From JAAYAY01 sp964429355 (GTDB lineage Bacteria; Planctomycetota; Planctomycetia; Pirellulales; Thermoguttaceae): 8,667 nucleotides of DNA. Shown here piece after piece: positions 6,409 through 8,667 of this stretch. The notes beneath the pieces were generated by a model. That model did not search any database, was not told the DNA's origin, and saw nothing but the letters and a program-made list of their open reading frames with translations. The number at the start of each line of letters is the position of its first letter. Within the stretch, counting starts at the first letter, position 1. A program made the position numbers and the translations under genes. Location of the stretch: NCBI GenBank assembly GCA_964429355.1, contig CAYSCH010000397.1, positions 1-8,667 on the forward strand, given 5' to 3'.

Positions 6409-7638
6409 CTATTGAACGGTGTACAGGGCTACTGTGTCCTCATCTTTGATGAAGATACGGTTTCCGGCGATGACAGGGTGCGCATAGGTAGCTGTCTCGG
6501 CGACTTTGATGGCGGCGAGCTGTTCGTACTGACTGCCGTTGGGGTTGAAGGCGATCAGTTCGGACGTGCTGGGGAGGGCGAGGAGGCACGAGCCGGCGTC
6601 GACGATGGCGGCGAAGCCGCGCCCGTGCTCGGCCGAGTCGGTCCAGGCCGTCTGGCCGTTTTCGGCGTTGATGCAGAAGAACTTTCCCCGGTCCGACAGA
6701 CCGAAAAGGAAGCCGTTCTTGAGCACTGGCGTGTTGAATTGGGGAGCCAGGTCCGGGTTGCTCCAGAGTTCCTTGGCGACGAAGGCATCTCCCTGTTTTT
6801 CGATTTTCGCGGCGCGGGTGCCTCGTCCGGCCCCCGTGTAGATCACTGTGTGGCCGTCTACGATCGGGGTGGCGGCGTTGTAGGCCCGGTTTCCCGGCAC
6901 GAACGGCAATTGCCAGAGGACCTTTCCATCGGCCAGACCGACGCTCGCAACGCCTTGGTCCGTCAGGGTAACAAGCTGCTTCGTACCGTCGACGGTCATG
7001 AGGACGGGGGAGGCGTATTCAGGAGCTCCGGCGTCCCATCGCCACTTCTCATCGCCGCTGGCCAGATCGTAGGCGATCATGGCCCCTTCGCCGGCTTTGC
7101 CGAGCTGCGCGACGGCCAGCCCCTCGGCGATGATGGGGGACATGGCGGTGGCGAACGTGGGCACCTTGCCCGAGAAGGGATCCTTGCGCCAGAGGAGCTT
7201 GCCCGTGGCGGCGTCGAGGCAGGAGAGAACACCGCCGACGCCGAGGGTGACGACCTTCCCCTCGGCCACGGCGGGTGAGCTTCTGGGGCCAGGGTGCCGG
7301 CCCGCGGCACCGGTGACGGCCTGCGCCTGGTACTTATCCTTCCACACTTCGCTGCCGTCGTCGGCCTTAAGGCAGAGGGTGACCTCGTCGTCGCCCTGGC
7401 GTGTGAAGACATAGAGCTTGTCGCCCACGAGGGCCGGTGTCGCGTCGCCGAACCCAATCGATGTTTTCCATTTCTGGGCCAACGCCTCGGGCCATGTTTG
7501 CGGGGCGGCGAACTCGGCCGCCTTCCCATCACGATTCTGCCCGCGCCATTGGGGCCAGTCCTGCGCTCCTGCGAAGGTTGCCCCGATCAGAACCACACTG
7601 CCCACCATCAAGCCAATCGATCGATTTGCGCTCAACAT
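6409..7638 (-). CDS. Secreted PQQ-like beta-propeller repeat protein
   Basis: A 409-residue protein with a signal peptide (about residues 1-25, cleavage near FAGA/QDW). The mature N-terminus DWPQWRGQNRDG (27-38) is a signature of exported planctomycete propeller proteins. Blade-closing repeats of the type (A/L)xxxxDGxxxW appear at 90-100 (KADDGSEVWK), 141-151 (LDAATGKLLWR), 190-201 (DLASGDEKWRW), 234-243 (LADGKVLWQ) and 323-334 (INAENGQTAWTD), with more diverged blades near 278-293 and 364-376. The C-terminus, with IFIKDEDTVALYTV, would close the ring; seven or eight blades are likely. The family includes BamB and PQQ dehydrogenases, but nothing seen here indicates a cofactor site or catalysis, and a binding or scaffold role is the safer inference. 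The start has GGAG 5 nt upstream. The LTxxQ gene follows after 95 bp. Confidence 0.88.
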   Translation of the reverse strand: MLSANRSIGLMVGSVVLIGATFAGAQDWPQWRGQNRDGKAAEFAAPQTWPEALAQKWKTSIGFGDATPALVGDKLYVFTRQGDDEVTLCLKADDGSEVWKDKYQAQAVTGAAGRHPGPRSSPAVAEGKVVTLGVGGVLSCLDAATGKLLWRKDPFSGKVPTFATAMSPIIAEGLAVAQLGKAGEGAMIAYDLASGDEKWRWDAGAPEYASPVLMTVDGTKQLVTLTDQGVASVGLADGKVLWQLPFVPGNRAYNAATPIVDGHTVIYTGAGRGTRAAKIEKQGDAFVAKELWSNPDLAPQFNTPVLKNGFLFGLSDRGKFFCINAENGQTAWTDSAEHGRGFAAIVDAGSCLLALPSTSELIAFNPNGSQYEQLAAIKVAETATYAHPVIAGNRIFIKDEDTVALYTVQ

Positions 7639-7685
7639 GGTAGCTCCAGTCCGATTGATTCCAGGCTGCTGCTCGGGTTCGGCAC

Positions 7686-7709
7686 TTGCCGGGTAATTTG
7701 CCCTGGCAA
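7686..7709 (-). promoter_or_regulatory. Hairpin or dyad in the leader of the beta-propeller gene
   Basis: TTGCC-GGG, a 7-nt loop, then CCC-T-GGCAA forms an eight-pair stem with one bulged T. Its near edge is 47 nt before the ATG at 7638. With no T-run after it, it is unlikely to be an intrinsic terminator. It could be an operator dyad or a 5' leader structure; whether it is transcribed depends on an unknown start site. Confidence 0.35.
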
Positions 7710-7910
7710 CTCAGCCTTTGCTTAACGTACGGGCGGGGGAAAGTCAATCGCCACGATCGGGCCAACAGGGTGGATTTCATCGAGATCTCAGGGGGGGCTG
7801 CCGAGCCGGCTTGCGTCCCGCGGTAAATAGTCATTCGTGTCCCGTCTGGCCTTTTGATATTCTACGCAGGCAGACAAACTGGAATGTGGGAAATGACGGC
7901 GCGAGAAATG

Positions 7911-7933
7911 CTCCGAAAAGTCGGTCTGCGGAG
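7911..7933 (-). terminator. Weak candidate terminator hairpin after the DUF2961-like gene
   Basis: On the minus strand, 15 nt past the stop at 7949, CTCCG (7933-7929) can pair with CGGAG (7915-7911), or alternatively CCGA with TCGG across a 4-nt loop (7924-7913). The following bases are CATTTCTC, not a real U-tract, so efficiency as an intrinsic terminator is doubtful. Confidence 0.2.
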
Positions 7934-7948
7934 GGGGATCGGCCAGGC

Positions 7949-8667
7949 TCAGGGGCGAACCACGCTGATCTCATCGAAGAAGGCTTCTTCGTTCATGACC
8001 GCAACCTTGCCACCGTAGGAGATCTTGACGACGATTCCCACGGTCTTGCCAGCGTATTGCCGGAGCGGGTATTGGAGTGTCTGCCAGTTGTCGGGGGAGG
8101 GGGGTGTGCCGGCGTCGATAATCTTCTCGTCGAACCAATGGATCTGTCGGCCGTCGAAGACGCCTGCCCGGAGGGCAAAATCGCTCTTGCCGGGGGCCTC
8201 GAAGGGGTCGCCCGAGACGACAAGCTTGAGGCTGGACTCCGTATCGGCCGGGAGGGTGACGCGGCGGAGGATGGTGCACGGCTGGTCCGGGCCTTTGGGG
8301 TGGACGGCGAGGATGCCTTGCCGGCCCGGGTTGGGGTTGCCCGGATGGCCGCCTTTCGGCTCGGGCTGGTCGATCCAGAAGGGATGAGTGTCGACGTAGG
8401 CCTTCTCAACGGAGACCCTTCGAAGGTCCGATCTGGCGTCAAAGCGGTTTTCGAGGTTGGCGTCGACCGGCATTCGTCCCAAGGCGGCTTGCATGCCGGG
8501 CGGGTCGGAAACCGGGTGCAGCATGGTCTTCATGCGGTCGGCGAGCGGGGGGAGCGGCTGGTGCGGAAAGCCGCCGGGAACCGTCTGGTACCAGTAATAG
8601 ACGGTGGCATAGTCGACCCAGCAGCCGCCTTCGTCGACGGCCGTCTGCCACTTGGGGTTGGCGGTGA
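7949..8667 (-). CDS. C-terminal part of a probable DUF2961 (GH172-like) protein, 5' end outside the window
   Basis: The frame is open from the right edge to TGA at 7949-7951, giving 238 residues, so the internal ATG at 8533 is not the true start. Near the visible N-terminal end, DYATVYYWYQ (18-27) followed by PHQPLPPLADR (34-44) resembles the end of the DUF2961/GH172 catalytic domain, where an aYWYQ strand leads to a (F)PxLPPxxxR motif. After a linker, residues 75-238 look like an all-beta accessory domain: HPFWIDQ, SSLKLVVSGDP, DFALRAGVFDG, NWQTLQYPLRQYAGKTVGIV and a final strand NEEAFFDEISVV (225-236). This resembles carbohydrate-binding jelly-rolls. GH172 members act on fructo- and arabino-type glycans; the substrate here is unknown. 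The family call is moderate because the catalytic core lies outside the window. Confidence 0.6.
   Translation of the reverse strand, partial: TANPKWQTAVDEGGCWVDYATVYYWYQTVPGGFPHQPLPPLADRMKTMLHPVSDPPGMQAALGRMPVDANLENRFDARSDLRRVSVEKAYVDTHPFWIDQPEPKGGHPGNPNPGRQGILAVHPKGPDQPCTILRRVTLPADTESSLKLVVSGDPFEAPGKSDFALRAGVFDGRQIHWFDEKIIDAGTPPSPDNWQTLQYPLRQYAGKTVGIVVKISYGGKVAVMNEEAFFDEISVVRP

Larger units (their letters stand above)
7639..7948. other. 310-bp intergenic region upstream of the beta-propeller gene
   Basis: Contains the beta-propeller ribosome site (GGAG at 7644-7647, minus strand), an 8-bp hairpin at 7686-7709, a TTGACT -35-like hexamer on the minus strand (7742-7747) with only a poor -10 (TAAGCA) 17 nt on, a GAGATCTC palindrome (7782-7789), and a weak hairpin at 7911-7933 just after the DUF2961-like stop. 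No convincing small gene or RNA was recognised. Confidence 0.45.

Noticed and set aside
6301..7278. Rightward open frame (325 codons) opposite the beta-propeller gene
   Set aside because: Antisense shadow of a well-supported gene; no recognisable domain and no ribosome site.
7884..8018. Possible 44-residue rightward small protein beginning MWEMTAREMLRK
   Set aside because: No ribosome site precedes the ATG, and more than half of the frame is antisense to the end of the DUF2961-like gene; likely chance.
1..8667. Mobile element, defence island or toxin-antitoxin system
   Set aside because: No transposase, integrase, inverted terminal repeats with target duplication, nuclease or toxin motifs were seen, and all substantial genes fit a planctomycete chromosomal background.

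Overview
The window looks like chromosomal DNA of a planctomycete (Planctomycetaceae-like). It is GC-rich with GC-biased third codon positions, and it carries a set of families typical of that phylum: a secreted DUF1080 protein, a secreted PQQ-type beta-propeller beginning with DWPQWRG after its signal peptide, an exported LTxxQ-repeat (Spy/CpxP-like) protein, a DUF2961/GH172-like protein and a DUF4129 membrane protein. The taxonomic call is inference from family content, since no rRNA is present.

Layout. Positions 1-60 hold what is probably the last codons of a rightward gene. From 111 to 2387 two leftward genes lie 18 bp apart: ilvD (dihydroxy-acid dehydratase, branched-chain amino acid synthesis), then a small CX5R dual-specificity-type phosphatase. 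A 354-bp divergent intergenic region (2388-2741) follows. It leads to two rightward genes: the secreted DUF1080 protein (2742-3374) and, 44 bp later, a 730-residue DUF4129 membrane protein (3419-5611). The latter has an extreme low-complexity hydrophilic stretch before its last membrane segment. It converges, with 3 bp between stop codons, on a leftward set: the LTxxQ protein (5615-6313), the beta-propeller protein (6409-7638), a 310-bp gap, and the 3' part of the DUF2961-like gene, which runs off the right edge (7949-8667).

How the genes work together. Only ilvD and the phosphatase, and perhaps the propeller and the LTxxQ protein, are arranged as likely co-transcribed pairs. Four of the seven substantial products are exported or predicted to act in the envelope or on glycans (DUF1080, LTxxQ, propeller, probably DUF2961), and a fifth is an integral membrane protein. 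No mobile element, CRISPR array, tRNA, rRNA, toxin-antitoxin pair or recognisable defence system was seen. The window is mostly ordinary chromosome. The features most worth a second look are the architecture of the DUF4129 protein, the ilvD-phosphatase pairing, and a dense cluster of small repeats and palindromes at 70-103.
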